From: Megaustenia siamemsis
Lineage: Eukaryota > Mollusca > Gastropoda > Stylommatophora > Ariophantidae
Length of the DNA stretch: 64,000 nt
Direction: 5' to 3'
Assembly (NCBI GenBank): GCA_032433765.1
Contig: JAVIAB010000092.1
Location: 34,448,034-34,512,033, forward strand
In this document: one piece after another, positions 24,441-34,880 of the stretch
Numbering within the stretch: the stretch's first letter is position 1
Layout: each line of letters starts with the position of its first letter
Position numbers and translations under genes: made by a program
The notes under the pieces: generated by a model
What the model saw: the letters and a program-made list of their open reading frames with translations, nothing else
Database searches by the model: none
What the model was told of the DNA's origin: nothing

Positions 24441-25140
24441 ACTTCCATAGAATAGAACTGGTTCGGAGTAGCACTTTAGGACACGTTTTCTAACATTAAT
24501 TGACTAAAATTTATTCACTAGTGACTAATTGATTGAATGAATGATTTGTTACATATTATGTTTTTTTTTCATTCTAGGGAATAATTCACTCTTAAGCTTT
24601 TTCTCTTCTGCATCTAATTTCTGCACGGTATCTGCCGCCTGATGTTATAACTGATTTCAAATATTAGAATTTCCTAAATTGTTTCGGAATGTTTTCATTT
24701 AGTATAACTCTACACTCCTGTGTGTTTGACTCTTTATTTGTAATGTTATCATAGTTTATGTCTTTTTATTTTGAAGGAAAGGCTTTTTGTTCACTTTCTG
24801 TCACAATTTCATCTAATAGATTGCGTACACAAAAAATAGATCTCCTGACAATACACACATCTGTCACACTCTTTGTCTTATTTGTTAATAATCTCCACGT
24901 TTATTTTCAAATCCAATAGCTGGCTGCGACTTGTTTCCAAGAAACATGTTTAATTTTTTAATGTTTAGTATATGTATAATATTTCCGCATACATAATCCT
25001 ATATGGAGATGACTAATCATTTAAAGTTATCGTAGACTATGTTTGCGGTGCTTGAACATTTAAGTGCTGAATAAAAACTATGAATAAATCGGATATATTT
25101 TATTTATAATCGCTCATGTGGCATGAGAGGAATCTTCTTC
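24441..25140. other. Intron sequence, nothing recognised
   Basis: About 700 bp of AT-rich intron between two retrotransposon relics. I see no open frame, splice pair or repeat here that I can support. Confidence 0.5.
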
Positions 25141-25179
25141 TACTTCTCCACTTTTCTCTTTCACTGATACCTAAAAGGT

Positions 25180-25490
25180 GTCGTGATTTATATCATTTGT
25201 CGTTCTTGTGCTGCTCGAATTGTCTGAATTAGTGATTTTCCTTTGTTGTTACATGTCTCTGTCACTGCATCTATCCATCTTCTTCTGGGTCTTCCTCTTG
25301 GTCTTTTCCCATGCATTCTCGAGAAGAACGCCCTTGATGGTGATTGGTGAGGATTCATTCTGACCAGGTGGCCGAACCATTTAAGTTGTTGTTGTTCTAT
25401 ATATTCTAGGCAGGGTTTTGTTGCTACCATTTTTCTTATGGTTTCATTTGGTATTCTATCTCTTCTTGTGTTGTTTGTTACTTTGAGAGG
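25180..25490 (-). mobile_element. Non-LTR retrotransposon 3' relic (copy 1)
   Basis: The minus strand encodes NETIRKMV, QQLKWFGHLVRMNPH, GKRPRGRPRRRWIDAV and IRAAQERQ. This is the conserved C-terminal stretch of non-LTR retrotransposon proteins. It ends only some 50 bp before the acceptor of exon P. Confidence 0.8.
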
Positions 25491-25540
25491 AATACTTACT
25501 GAGAGGAATATGAACATTAATTTGCAATCTTTTATTACAG

Positions 25541-25704
25541 CTCCTCCCACACCCTGTGCGGAATATGAAAAGAATCACATCGTCGAGCATACAAAACCCG
25601 TGTCACCATCAACACTTAATTTAGTTGAAATAGAAACAACAAATGATACTTCAGTCAAAGTTGATAATGGTACTGCATGGGAACTTGTACCTTTTAATAA
25701 GACA
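25541..25704 (+). CDS. Exon P, N-terminal part of the N-glycosylated domain (copy 1)
   Basis: A 164-nt exon, phase 1 in and phase 0 out, with textbook signals: TCTTTTATTACAG before and GACA|GTAAGT after. It encodes 55 residues starting APPTPCAEYEKN and ending AWELVPFNKT. It contains the domain's first cysteine (residue 6), its only tryptophan (residue 47) and three N-glycosylation sequons (NDT, NGT, NKT). The composition is wholly unlike the mucin exons. Joined with Q, R, S and K it makes a 161-residue unit. No family recognised. The outline (about 150 residues, a terminal Cys pair, alternating hydrophobic strands) is like an extracellular beta-sandwich such as discoidin-type domains, but this is only a guess. 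Confidence 0.75.
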
Positions 25705-25954
25705 GTAAGTTTTTTTTTGTACATGCATGAACTTAAAGTATATATGTGTGTGTATGTGAATTATACACTTTGTTAGTGTTGTCAAATTCGCGCACTCACT
25801 CACGTATCTAATCACTCACTCACTCACTAATTCACTATTTGATACTAATAAATATATGTGATCAGAATATGAGAATAGTTCTTAGTATTTAATAGAACTA
25901 TATCAAGTGAAACGAAACCTAACAATATTATAATATAACCATTACTTTTGTTTT

Positions 25955-26020
25955 ATTACCATTCAAACTAAGACTTTTCTTGTTGATTTCTTTTACTATA
26001 AAGTCTATCATTTTAATATT
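25955..26020 (-). mobile_element. Short reverse-transcriptase relic (copy 1)
   Basis: About 65 bp resembling 35390-35440 on the minus strand (NKKSLSLN-type reading). A small remnant of the same non-LTR family, nothing more. Confidence 0.4.
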
Positions 26021-26094
26021 TATTAGTCTTATTATTACTTTTATTATCTATCCCTTATTGACATCTCACTATTTTCTCAGTCTCAGGGGTGCCT

Positions 26095-26095
26095 G

Positions 26096-26142
<47 letters not shown>
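26095..26142. repeat. (CT)n microsatellite (copy 1)
   Basis: CT dinucleotide run with one interruption; the position of the interruption differs in copy 2 (55594-55640). Confidence 0.95.
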
Positions 26143-26146
<4 letters not shown>

Positions 26147-26829
26147 GTAAAACTTCTTGAATTAAATTTAATATAATTTTATACTAAATATTCATCCTTT
26201 CGAAAGTTCACAAATGTAATTGACAATAGTTTTTATTCCCAGTGTCCCTTTGTGACAGTCACTAGCTAATTTACTTCTTGATGTATATCTTCCTATTACT
26301 TTATATTCACCTGTCCATAATATCTGTACTTTGAGTTATATGTCAAACTGTCTGCCTGGTCTAGCAATGATCTGGCTATTCTTAGATAGGCCCAACGTGA
26401 AACGATGAGATGCGTGAACAAATTCACATACTAATTTTTGTTTATTCTAAATTATCATAGAGAGGTTTAGGTAATTACACATTGGCTTTTCGATAACTCC
26501 AGAAAATCTTCTGATCAAGCCCTTCTCAAGGTTTCATCCAAAATCTGTTTGCTAAAAATGTCAATTCTTCTAAAATTAAAAGCGCATGGCTAAATTTTGC
26601 TAGGTAACAGCCTTCTTTGACATTTCGAACTATGGGTTATGATTCCATTGTACTTGCCCTAAATTTAACATAATTCTACCTTTTTTTGTGCGACAATGAG
26701 TGCTCACTTGCCAACATTGAAAAAATGTATTCACTGGATCTATCTTTCATGATGCAATCGATATTCCTCAATCTAGAGTCTTATACTGTTATATATGTGT
26801 ATATATATATACATATATGTAAAATCAGC

Positions 26830-27610
26830 ATAATCATTGAGTGCCTTTCCGCAACGGAAACCATGGAGCGCCATTATACTCTGTCTCTTGCTTTGATGGC
26901 GCAGGTTGTCATAGGCTGATTTGTCTATCATTTGATATTACTCGTCCATGTTAGTCTTGGTCTGCTGTGCCTCTTTTACCTTTTATTTTGCCCACCAGGA
27001 TTACTTTTAGTAGGCTGTTGTGTCTTTTAACATGGCCCAAAAATCGCATTTGCCTTGTTTGAATTGTGCTTAGTAGTTCTCTTTTCATTTTTAGTTGTTT
27101 TAAGACTTCATCATTTGTTTTCTTTTCCTTCCATCCAATTCTACCTATTCTTATATATATCCACATTTCATAGGCTTCAATTCTCTGGTCTGTTTTCTTC
27201 TCTAATGTCCATGTTTCTGCACCATAAAGGAATATTGAGAAGATGTAACATGTTGCTATTCTTAGTTTTAGCCCTGGTGTTATTTGTTTTGATGTTAGTA
27301 TGTTCTTCATGACATTAAAATTACTTTTTCCCATTCCTAATCTTTTGTTTATATCAGTTTTGCATTTCCCATCACTGGTTATAGTATGTCCAAGGTAGTT
27401 GTAGTTCTGAACTGTCTCCAGGTCTATTCCTTCAATTTTGATATCCACTTGTAGATTTTGAGTATTTTCTTGGTTTATGTCCATAGTTTTAGTCTTTTTG
27501 ATATTCATATCTAGTCCATAGTTTTTGCTTGTCATGTTTATTTCATTAAGTAATTGTTGTAGATCTTTAGGATTTTCGTCTAGTAGTACAGTATCGTCAG
27601 CATATCTTAG
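26830..27610 (-). mobile_element. RTE-like reverse-transcriptase fragment, best preserved (copy 1)
   Basis: The minus strand is open for 231 codons. It starts at the RT catalytic box (YADDTVLL), then NYGLDMNIKKTKTM, QNYNYLGHTITSDGKC, ITPGLKLRIATCYIFS, LYGAETWTLEKKTD and FLGHVKRHNSLLK. The end (GKIKGKRG) lacks the usual final residues and the 3' tail continues to about 26830. No endonuclease domain or 5' RT motifs are present, so it is a 5'-truncated insertion and non-functional alone. Confidence 0.88.
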
Positions 27611-27650
27611 GTATATGTAAAATACATATACATATATAATATCCATCTAC

Positions 27651-27654
<4 letters not shown>

Positions 27655-27690
<36 letters not shown>

Positions 27691-27725
27691 ACATGTATAT
27701 ATGTATAAATGTATATATGTATAAA

Positions 27726-27772
<47 letters not shown>
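27655..27772. repeat. (AT)n microsatellite (copy 1)
   Basis: Long AT run with TGTATA interruptions in the middle, directly beside the truncated end of the RTE-like fragment. Tyr/Ile open frames across it are artefacts. Confidence 0.95.
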
Positions 27773-27774
<2 letters not shown>

Positions 27775-27859
27775 AATATCTCAAGCTCGGGAGTAAGGTT
27801 ATATGATGAAACTACCAAAGGTAGGATCTACTATGTACAACATTACACTGAAATTATGC

Positions 27860-28790
27860 TGTAATCAGTGCCAGACAAATGCTAAGCAAATTCATTATGG
27901 ATAGACTAAAAGGGGCGGCAGTGAAACATTTGAGAGATGAATAATCAGATTTTAGGAAAAACAGATCTTGCACCGATCAAACACTTCCCTTACGTAAAGG
28001 TAAGGTAAAGTACGAGACATGAACCGGCGTCTTAGCACGCGAGTTTACACCCATATATGCTCGGCCGCCTATCCAGAAATGTTCGGATATTTCTGTATAG
28101 TGTAGCCTCAAGCATCGAAACTCAGATGCGAAGCGACATTCCTCACCTTCCCAGGATAATACCCTGGTACCCATTTCTGCCAACGGCTGGGTCGACCGTG
28201 GGGGTAATTTTTTTTTTTAATTTCCAACCACGAGTACAATTCACACTGCTCCCAGCGGGAATCGAACACGGGTTGTCCGAACCTCGGTAGTCTAGTCGGG
28301 TGGTTTTCCCAACTAGGCTACCGAGGCCCCTTCCCTTACGTATAATAGTTGAACGTTTCCCCACTTTATATCGGATTAATAGATTATGAAAAGACATTTG
28401 ATAGTTTTGGAATAGGAATACTTTGGACGTTGCTAAGTTATTATACCTGCAAAGTCTATTAACCTGATAAAAACAATGTATGATAGAATGCAATTCAGTG
28501 ATTTACATGAAGTATAGCTTACATAAGCATTTGAAATAAGAACAGTAAGGACGGAATGTCTTCTATCTCTATTTATCTTTATTTCTGATGAGCATCGATT
28601 GGTTTATGACAATAATAGAGAGCAACAGAAATGGAATCCACGGATCAATGATCAGGCAATTTGATGACCTAGGCTTGCTGATGACAAAGCTCTCCAAGGC
28701 TGCTGTAAAGGTGATGATGAATGTGAAAAGAAGGCGGCAAGTTATGCTTACAGTTTTATGTAAGTAAAGTAGAAGACAATCGAACAACGT
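27860..28790 (+). mobile_element. Non-LTR reverse-transcriptase relic interrupted by a SINE (copy 1)
   Basis: The + strand, across frame breaks, shows RT motifs in order: IMDRLKGA, FRKNRSCTDQ (before the SINE), then RINRL-YEKTFDSF, and later SIDWFMTIIE, NGIHGSMIRQFDDLGLL. These match the finger/palm region of RTE/Jockey-like reverse transcriptases. Stops are frequent, so it is an old relic. Confidence 0.7.
27997..28329 (-). mobile_element. tRNA-derived SINE, minus strand, with 13-bp target-site duplication (copy 1)
   Basis: 333 bp flanked by CTTCCCTTACGTA (27984-27996 and 28330-28342). On the minus strand its head carries a Pol III A box, TAGCCTAGTTGG (near 28310-28321), and a B box, GTTCGATTCC (near 28258-28267), spaced as in a tRNA. 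An A-rich stretch and a 200-bp unrelated body follow. This is a different family from the SINEs at 4971 and 24149. Confidence 0.85.
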
Positions 28791-29284
28791 TTTGACTCAA
28801 TAGACTTTCAGATGGAACTGTGGACAACACATACTCACACGGATATAACAGCAGATGAAAGAAACTCTCTATTGTAAAATATATATTAAAAAAAAGACAA
28901 TACTATTAAAAATTAGTATTAAAAAAAGAGACTTCTCTTCAGCGCTTGCTTGTGACTGGGTAATAACGAAATGAGCCTGGAAGTCAAGTGGTCACGAGGG
29001 AAATGAGCCTGACTAGGAATGGATGAGCGAACACGCTGCTGGAATGCTGGTCCGCATGTACAGAAAAGAAAGGATGTCATAGCAGTGTCTACAATAATTT
29101 CCCGGTTGTGGGATATGTTGCAATGGATCTAAGATGATTAGCAAAGACGTGCAGAGGAAATGTGATTGCTATGTAGCTTCTAATTAAGATAACACGGTAG
29201 TCAAGTAGACAGTATGCAGTGTTTTTGTTCTTTTTTATTATAAGTGATATAGCAGCCCTGTATTACATTAAAGTCAGACGACAC
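28791..29284. other. Intron sequence, little recognised
   Basis: About 500 bp, possibly further degraded reverse-transcriptase sequence. Copy 2 lacks about 60 bp of it (29137-29197 by alignment to 58657). No gene supported. Confidence 0.4.
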
Positions 29285-29520
29285 TATTTTAATTGTATCT
29301 TGTCACATATTCGTGCTCTGGAAGTCCTCTCAATATCGGCAAGAGAGCAAATGCCAGCTGTTTTTGCCTCTCGCCTATGTGCTCATTTGAGAGTTTTTCT
29401 AGGTCTGCCTCTTTTACCTGCAGGTTTCCATATGATGGTTTGCTTTCATATTCTCTTGTTGTCTCTTCTCATCACATGACCAACAAACGCCCACCTTCTT
29501 TTTTTGAAAGATAAATGATA
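29285..29520 (-). mobile_element. Non-LTR retrotransposon C-terminal relic (copy 1)
   Basis: The minus strand shows GHVMRRDN, WKPAGKRGRPRKTL, AHRREAKTAGICSLADIERTS. This is the C-terminal end of a non-LTR retrotransposon protein with a frame break or two. Confidence 0.7.
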
Positions 29521-30253
29521 TTTTTGTATGCTTTGTCGTTTCTCTCACTTTTTAACACTTGAATTCATTCCATGGCATGCGAAGTGTTTTCCTGACGCAT
29601 TTATCTTCAATTTATGTTTTATTTCTTTCATTGGTTTCTAGCTCTCACTTGCAAAAGTAAGGGTGGATAACATCCATTACTCTTCAGTATACTGTGCTGC
29701 AATCGCGGAACAATACTCACAAAGAAAGTAATACAAATCGCAATATTGTCTTTACTTAAATTGTTCATCTGTTGAAACTTCACGGAAGAGACATTGCAAA
29801 AGATTAAATCAAATCTTTCGAAGAATTGGCATCTTCCAAGATATGTAACAATTTTGTTTTATTTCTGTGATGCCTTTCCATTGCAATGCATTCATTCTTT
29901 CATTACTGAACGAGGCCTACTATTTAAAATGTAAAAACTTGTAATTGCTTTTTGTAATAAGCTGCAAAAAATAAATTTTAGTAAAGTAGCCAGAATAGAA
30001 CAGAAAAATGCAAACAAATATTTTCAAGCACTAGATGAGCCCAAGTGAGTGTGATAAAGAAACATAGTGAAGAGCAAAACATGTCTGTAAATATACAGTA
30101 CAATTAAAATAGTGTCCACCGACAATAAATATATGGTTGTAATTCATGGACAATCTCACTAACAATGAAGAAAAATGGTTCATCCGATACAACATTCTAT
30201 AGAAAAATCATTACGATCCCTTGGATAATGTAATTCTTGGTCGTTTTGTGCAG
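29521..30253. other. Intron sequence, nothing recognised
   Basis: AT-rich, no supported gene. It ends in a good pyrimidine tract and CAG at 30251-30253, which would be the acceptor of the EGF-like pseudo-exon. Confidence 0.5.
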
Positions 30254-30778
30254 TGTGTAGTGGGTGTAGCAAAGGCGGCAACGTCATCAACGGTACCTGT
30301 CACGGCAAATGTTCACATGGGATCTATGGACACGACTGCTCCAGGTCTTGTCTCAGTGTATGTCCTTTATGTGAGTAAAAGTCCGGGAAATGCCTACAAT
30401 GTAAACATCCTGGCTATACCTGTAATGACACTTGTCCCGATGGTAATTTTGGGCTACAGTGCGAACAGACGTGTTCTGATGGTTGTGACATCATATGTGA
30501 CCCGGAAAGTGGTAACTGTATGTGCAAGGAAACGTACTACGGATCAGACTGCACTCTCAAATATCCGGACAACTGGTTCAATGACACCTGTGAACAGTCA
30601 ACCGAGAACTGTACATGCAAGAGAACGTTCTGTGGGTCATACTGCACTCTCAAATCTCCGGACAACTGTTTAACGAACCTGTGAACAGATAATCGGGGCC
30701 TGCGACTCGTATGTCGATGATTCTCACGTTAAGAAGAGTCTACCGACTACAACAAACCCAAGCATATGGATACCTTAA
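30254..30778 (+). pseudogene. Decayed EGF-like (MEGF-type) exon in the P-Q intron (copy 1)
   Basis: After the acceptor-like TTCTTGGTCGTTTTGTGCAG, the + strand reads as a cysteine-rich series: VCSGCSKGG, NGTCHGKCSHGIYGHDC, CNDTCPDGNFGLQCEQTC, CDPESGNCMCKETYYGSDC, then a second NCTCKRTFCGSYC repeat. The spacing is that of the EGF/laminin-EGF repeats in MEGF10/scavenger-receptor-like proteins. There is an in-frame TAA at 30382-30384 (inside a GTGAGT that could also be a donor) and a frameshift near 30670, after which TCEQIIGAC resumes. The entry phase (1) does not match the surrounding phase-0 junction between P and Q. So it is a dead, unrelated insert rather than part of the mucin gene. A longer open frame over the same bases is a shadow. 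Confidence 0.7.
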
Positions 30779-31262
30779 TGTGTTTCTGTGCTAGACATGA
30801 TTCATTTCTTGGTGTTTTTCCGCGAAACCATGGCTCATATCTTAATGTGTTTCTGTGCTAGCCATGGATCATATCTTGGTGTGTTTCTGTGCTATCCATG
30901 GCTCATATCCTAGCTTGTGTGTGTGTGCTGACCATGGCTCATATCTTGGTGTGTCCGTGTTAATCATGTCTCATATCTTTATGTGTGTATGTGTTTAGTC
31001 ATATCTCATATCTTAGTGTGTATCTGTGTTAGTCATGTGTCATGTATTTGTGTGTGCATGTCTGGGTTAGTGATATCTCATACCTTTGTGTGCATGTCTA
31101 TGTTAGTCATATCTGATATCTTTCTGTGCATGCATATGTTAGGCATGTGTCATATCTTAGTGCGTGCCTGTCTATGTCAGTCATATCTCGTATCGTTGTG
31201 TGCATGTCTGTGTTAGTCACATCACATATCTTTGAGTGGGCATGTCTGTGTTAGTCACCTCT
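30773..31262. repeat. Degenerate minisatellite, about 40-bp period (copy 1)
   Basis: About a dozen imperfect units of the type TCATATCTTAGTGTGTG followed by CATGTCTGTGTTAG. It starts where the EGF pseudo-exon ends. Open frames across it are artefacts. Confidence 0.8.
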
Positions 31263-31263
31263 A

Positions 31264-31590
31264 GTGACTCGGGTATATGGTGCTCGTAAATCTGGGAGGG
31301 CCGACCATCTAAGGGCAGAATCCCCCTACAGAAAAGACAATCTGCTGCCTTGCAGGAAGATTGGGGACAATCAAAGGCTAAGGAAAGCAAACCTGAATAA
31401 AATGCTGGCTGAAATCGGATGCACTGGGCCACTGGCGCAGAACACAGTGCAACGTTTTAACGGGTGTTCAATCAGAGTGGATGTGGTAGACTCTAATTGT
31501 GATGTTATGCATGTGGGGGCGATCAATACACTTAACCTGACTGCTGACGTAATGTGAGAGTCTGGAATCCTACTCAGATTGAGCCCTGAT
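31264..31590 (+). other. Unclassified 330-bp segment, possibly mobile (copy 1)
   Basis: GC-richer than its surroundings, open for 97 codons on the + strand, between a minisatellite and a (GA)n run. It looks like an inserted element, but I recognise neither its protein nor its family and see no terminal repeats. Confidence 0.35.
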
Positions 31591-31591
31591 C

Positions 31592-31635
<44 letters not shown>
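31592..31635. repeat. (GA)n microsatellite (copy 1)
   Basis: Pure GA run; shorter in copy 2 (61049-61087). Confidence 0.95.
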
Positions 31636-31638
<3 letters not shown>

Positions 31639-31959
31639 TAATGTAAAAGAGAAATAAAGACGAGACAGAGGCAGACCAAGAAGAAGTTGTTTTTTCAAGA
31701 CATCAATGAAATCTTCATATGTCAACGATAGAAGTGAAAGAACTGGCTAGAGGTAGTGAAGATTGATATATTGTGCCTACTCTCACCTGGATTATCCCAT
31801 TACTCAAAGCAGTTACCAAATATGTGGTCATAAGAAAATGTGGTACTATGTTTGAATGCATTAAATATTGATATATTACAATGATTTTACTAACATGCTA
31901 GAAATTATTCTTGCTTTGAAAAATAAAATGCATAATGTATATGATCATTGCTATTTCAG

Positions 31960-32005
31960 GCGTTGACTAGCACTGAACGAATTGTGGCTGTTAGATTTAT
32001 AGCTG
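31960..32005 (+). CDS. Exon Q, micro-exon of the N-glycosylated domain (copy 1)
   Basis: A 46-nt exon, phase 0 in and phase 1 out, flanked by TGCTATTTCAG and G|GTATGT. It encodes ALTSTERIVAVRFIA, an alternating hydrophobic stretch suited to a beta strand. It was found because exon P ends in phase 0 and exon R begins in phase 1; this is the only segment I found in the 9.9-kb gap that satisfies both with consensus splice signals. The exon is identical in copy 2, as is most of the flanking sequence, so identity is weak evidence. Confidence rests on the phase fit. Confidence 0.6.
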
Positions 32006-32682
32006 GTATGTACACACGATTTTACTCTCTTTTTTACAAATCACCAAATAGACAAATTGAAAATAAAAACATTTTTCAGTATAACAGTTCTTTTAATGAA
32101 AGTAAATAATGTGTTTGGTAGTTTTACTGGATGAGATGTTTGTGGAAAGCGCTTGAAGTAGCTTCAGATAAGAAAGAGATTGAACATTGAATCACTCTTG
32201 CAAACTACACCAAAATATAAAATGGTACACTCACCTGAAAAGAATGCTAAGAGATTCTATAGCATAGAAAACATGTACTGCAAGATGAGATGGAAGAAGT
32301 GCACTTGGGAGACTCAGAGTAAGATGAAATCTCAACATCCGAGAAACACTACCACGACATCAATCGACAATAGTTGAGGCTGCCAGGAGAGCAGAAACTA
32401 AAACTGTGTAAATACATTTAACACCCGAAAGTGTATAAGAATAGATGCTGTGCAAATTGATTCCGTAATTTGAAAATAATTTTTAATGCAATAAATAATT
32501 CTTCAACTATGGTATATTTACAGATAATAGATTGTTGGTTCTTACTGATGTACCCACTTTCCTTCCTTTCTTTCCATCTCATAACAATAGAAGTGTGATA
32601 GTGTGAAGTGGGTTTGTCAAGGAGGGAGAGTGAATCATTAAAAAACTGTGATTTTATTCATTGTAATTAGAGTGATGAAATA
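32006..32682. other. Intron sequence, nothing recognised
   Basis: AT-rich. The 65-codon open frame at 32180-32377 shows no recognisable motif, and I do not support it as a gene. Confidence 0.45.
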
Positions 32683-32709
32683 GTCTCTCTCTCTCTCTCT
32701 TTCTCTTTC
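32683..32709. repeat. (CT)n microsatellite (copy 1)
   Basis: Short CT run ending in TTTCTCTTTCTC; slightly longer in copy 2. Confidence 0.9.
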
Positions 32710-32954
32710 TCACTCGCTTACAAACACACCAATATATACACATCTATGTTTGTATATATACAATCATCCCATCTGACATTCTAAACTTGGTTTCAGATTT
32801 TTAATTTCATTTGGACTTATTCTGTTACGAAATGTAGCTTGTTGGATTAAGCCTTCCTGAATGTGAGGTTTTATATCTTTGCGTGATATTCAAACTAATT
32901 AAAACAATTTCTTGAGAATCTAATTCAATCATTGGTGTTAAATACTATGAGATC

Positions 32955-33068
<114 letters not shown>

Positions 33069-33330
33069 GAGCCGCGGCGGGCCCTAAGGGCATACACCCA
33101 GATACTCTTATCTTTTTCTAAATTTTCTTTTCTTCTTTAGCACGAAATTAATATTATCATTATGTTGACGTAGATGATCATTTCCTTATACAATCTTCTA
33201 TCCACCACATCGTATCAATTCTGTTGTTGATTGTTTTCCATGCCATGACACCAGGCTATCTAGTATGTTGTCCCTTTGTCGTCCGCAATTTCACTTTCCC
33301 TGTATTTTGCCAGTTGTAACCACGTATTAA

Positions 33331-34880
33331 TGGGGCAGTTGAATGCAGTGACTTCAGAACAATAAGCCTAATGAGCCAGGTAACACAAATTTTACTAAAA
33401 GTTATACAAGGAAGGATTCAGAATAAAATCAATACTGAAATAGATGAGCAACAATTTGGATTCAGGAAAAACACTGGGACAAAAGAAGTCATATTCAGCA
33501 TGAGAACATTGATTGAAAAGTACAGATAAGTAAACAAACCAATATATGCCTGCTTTATAGACTACACCAAAGCTTTCGATAGAATACACCTTAAACAACT
33601 TATAGACTGCCTAAAAGATATAAATCTAGACGACGCAGACATACGACTAATATGTAATTTGTACTGGGAGCAAACAGCAATACTAAGATATAACAAGGAT
33701 AACTCTACACCCATGGACAAAAAAAGAGGAGTAAGACAAGGATGCATCCTATCACCAAGCTTATTCAATCTATACACTGAGAAAATCTTTAAAAACATCT
33801 CAGAGATACCAGGGGTAAACATTAATGGAAAAATAATCCATAACCTGAGATATGCTGATGATACAGATCTGCTAGCAGAAAATCCTAAAGACCTACAACA
33901 ATTGCTCAATGTGATAAACATAACAAGCACAAAATATGGACTAGAAATGAATATCAAAAAGACTAAAACTATGATCATTAACAAAGAAAATTCTCAAGAA
34001 CTACAATTAAATATCACAGATGAGGGAATACATCTTGAGACAGTCCAGAGTTACAACTATCTGGGACATACTATAACTACTATGATCGAGTAAATATAGC
34101 AAGATACATATGAAAAAAAGATAATCAAAAGTGCAAGCATAATGAAATCAAAACATATGAGCTATCATCACATGTCCAACATGTACTGAAGATGGCGACT
34201 AAGAACTATAAAGTACTTAGAACGAATGCGTTCAAAAACAGCCACACGCATACGTAATGATAGTACATGATGAATAGCTAAGTGCTAATGAACAATCAAT
34301 CTGAAGACATACTATAACTAATGATGGAAAATGCAAAACTGAAATTAAAAAAAAGAATAGGTAGGGCAAAAAGTAATTTAAATGCCATGAAAAATATACT
34401 AACAATAAAACAAATATCAACAGGGCTGAAACTAAGAATGGCACAATGTTACATCTTCTCAATATTCCTGTATGGTGCAGAAACATGGACATTAGACAAG
34501 AAAACAGAACAGAAAATTGAAGCCTTTAAAATGTGGATTTATAGATGAATAGGTAGAATTGGATGGAAACAAAAGATAACAAACGATAAAGTTTTATAAC
34601 AACTGAAATTAAAAAGAGAACTACTAAATACAATTAATGACAAGACAAATGAAATTTTTGGGGCATGTTAAAAGACACAACAGCCTACTAAAAGTAATAT
34701 TGGAAGGAAAAATACAAGGTAAAAGTGGCAGAGGCAGACCAAGACTAACATGGACGAGTAACATCGAAAGATGGCCAAGTCAATCTATGACAGCCTGCAC
34801 CAACAAAGCTCGAAACAGAGCAGAATGGCGTTCCATGGTAGCCAACCTTCGTTGCGGAGAAGGCACACGATGATGATGAT
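33331..34880 (+). mobile_element. 5'-truncated RTE-like element with 14-bp target-site duplication (copy 1)
   Basis: Flanked by TAACCACGTATTAA (33317-33330 and 34881-34894). The + strand shows RT blocks in order: SDFRTISL, EQQFGFRKNTGT, CFIDYTKAFDRI, KKRGVRQGCILSPSLFN, LRYADDTDLLAENP, MNIKKTKTM, YNYLGHTIT, LYGAETWTLDKKTE, MKFLGHVKRHNSLLK and GKSGRGRPRLTW. It ends in a short (GAT)n tail, typical of RTE-clade elements. The YADD box is intact but stops and one frame break, plus the missing 5' half, make it inactive. A 226-bp insert lies at 34080-34305. Confidence 0.88.
34080..34305. mobile_element. 226-bp non-autonomous insert with 15-bp target-site duplication
   Basis: It interrupts the YNYLGHTIT region of the RTE-like element and is flanked by GACATACTATAACTA (34065-34079 and 34306-34320). 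Without it the reading continues in NDGKCKTEIKKRIG. No open frame or recognised head; probably a short retroposed or SINE-like sequence. Within the deleted part of copy 2. Confidence 0.65.

Noticed and set aside
27600..27818. Tyr/Ile-rich frames over the (AT)n microsatellite
   Set aside because: Low-complexity artefact.
28252..28329. Possible tRNA gene on the minus strand
   Set aside because: A and B boxes are good, but the region is the 5' head of a 333-bp element with its own 13-bp target-site duplication and no proper acceptor stem; a SINE explains it better.
30221..30673. 150-codon open frame over the EGF-like region
   Set aside because: Wrong frame: the cysteine-patterned reading is in the neighbouring frame, and this frame shows no domain.
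32180..32377. 65-codon open frame in the Q-R intron
   Set aside because: No recognisable motif, no splice-phase fit with neighbouring exons, and its presence in copy 2 follows from the duplication.
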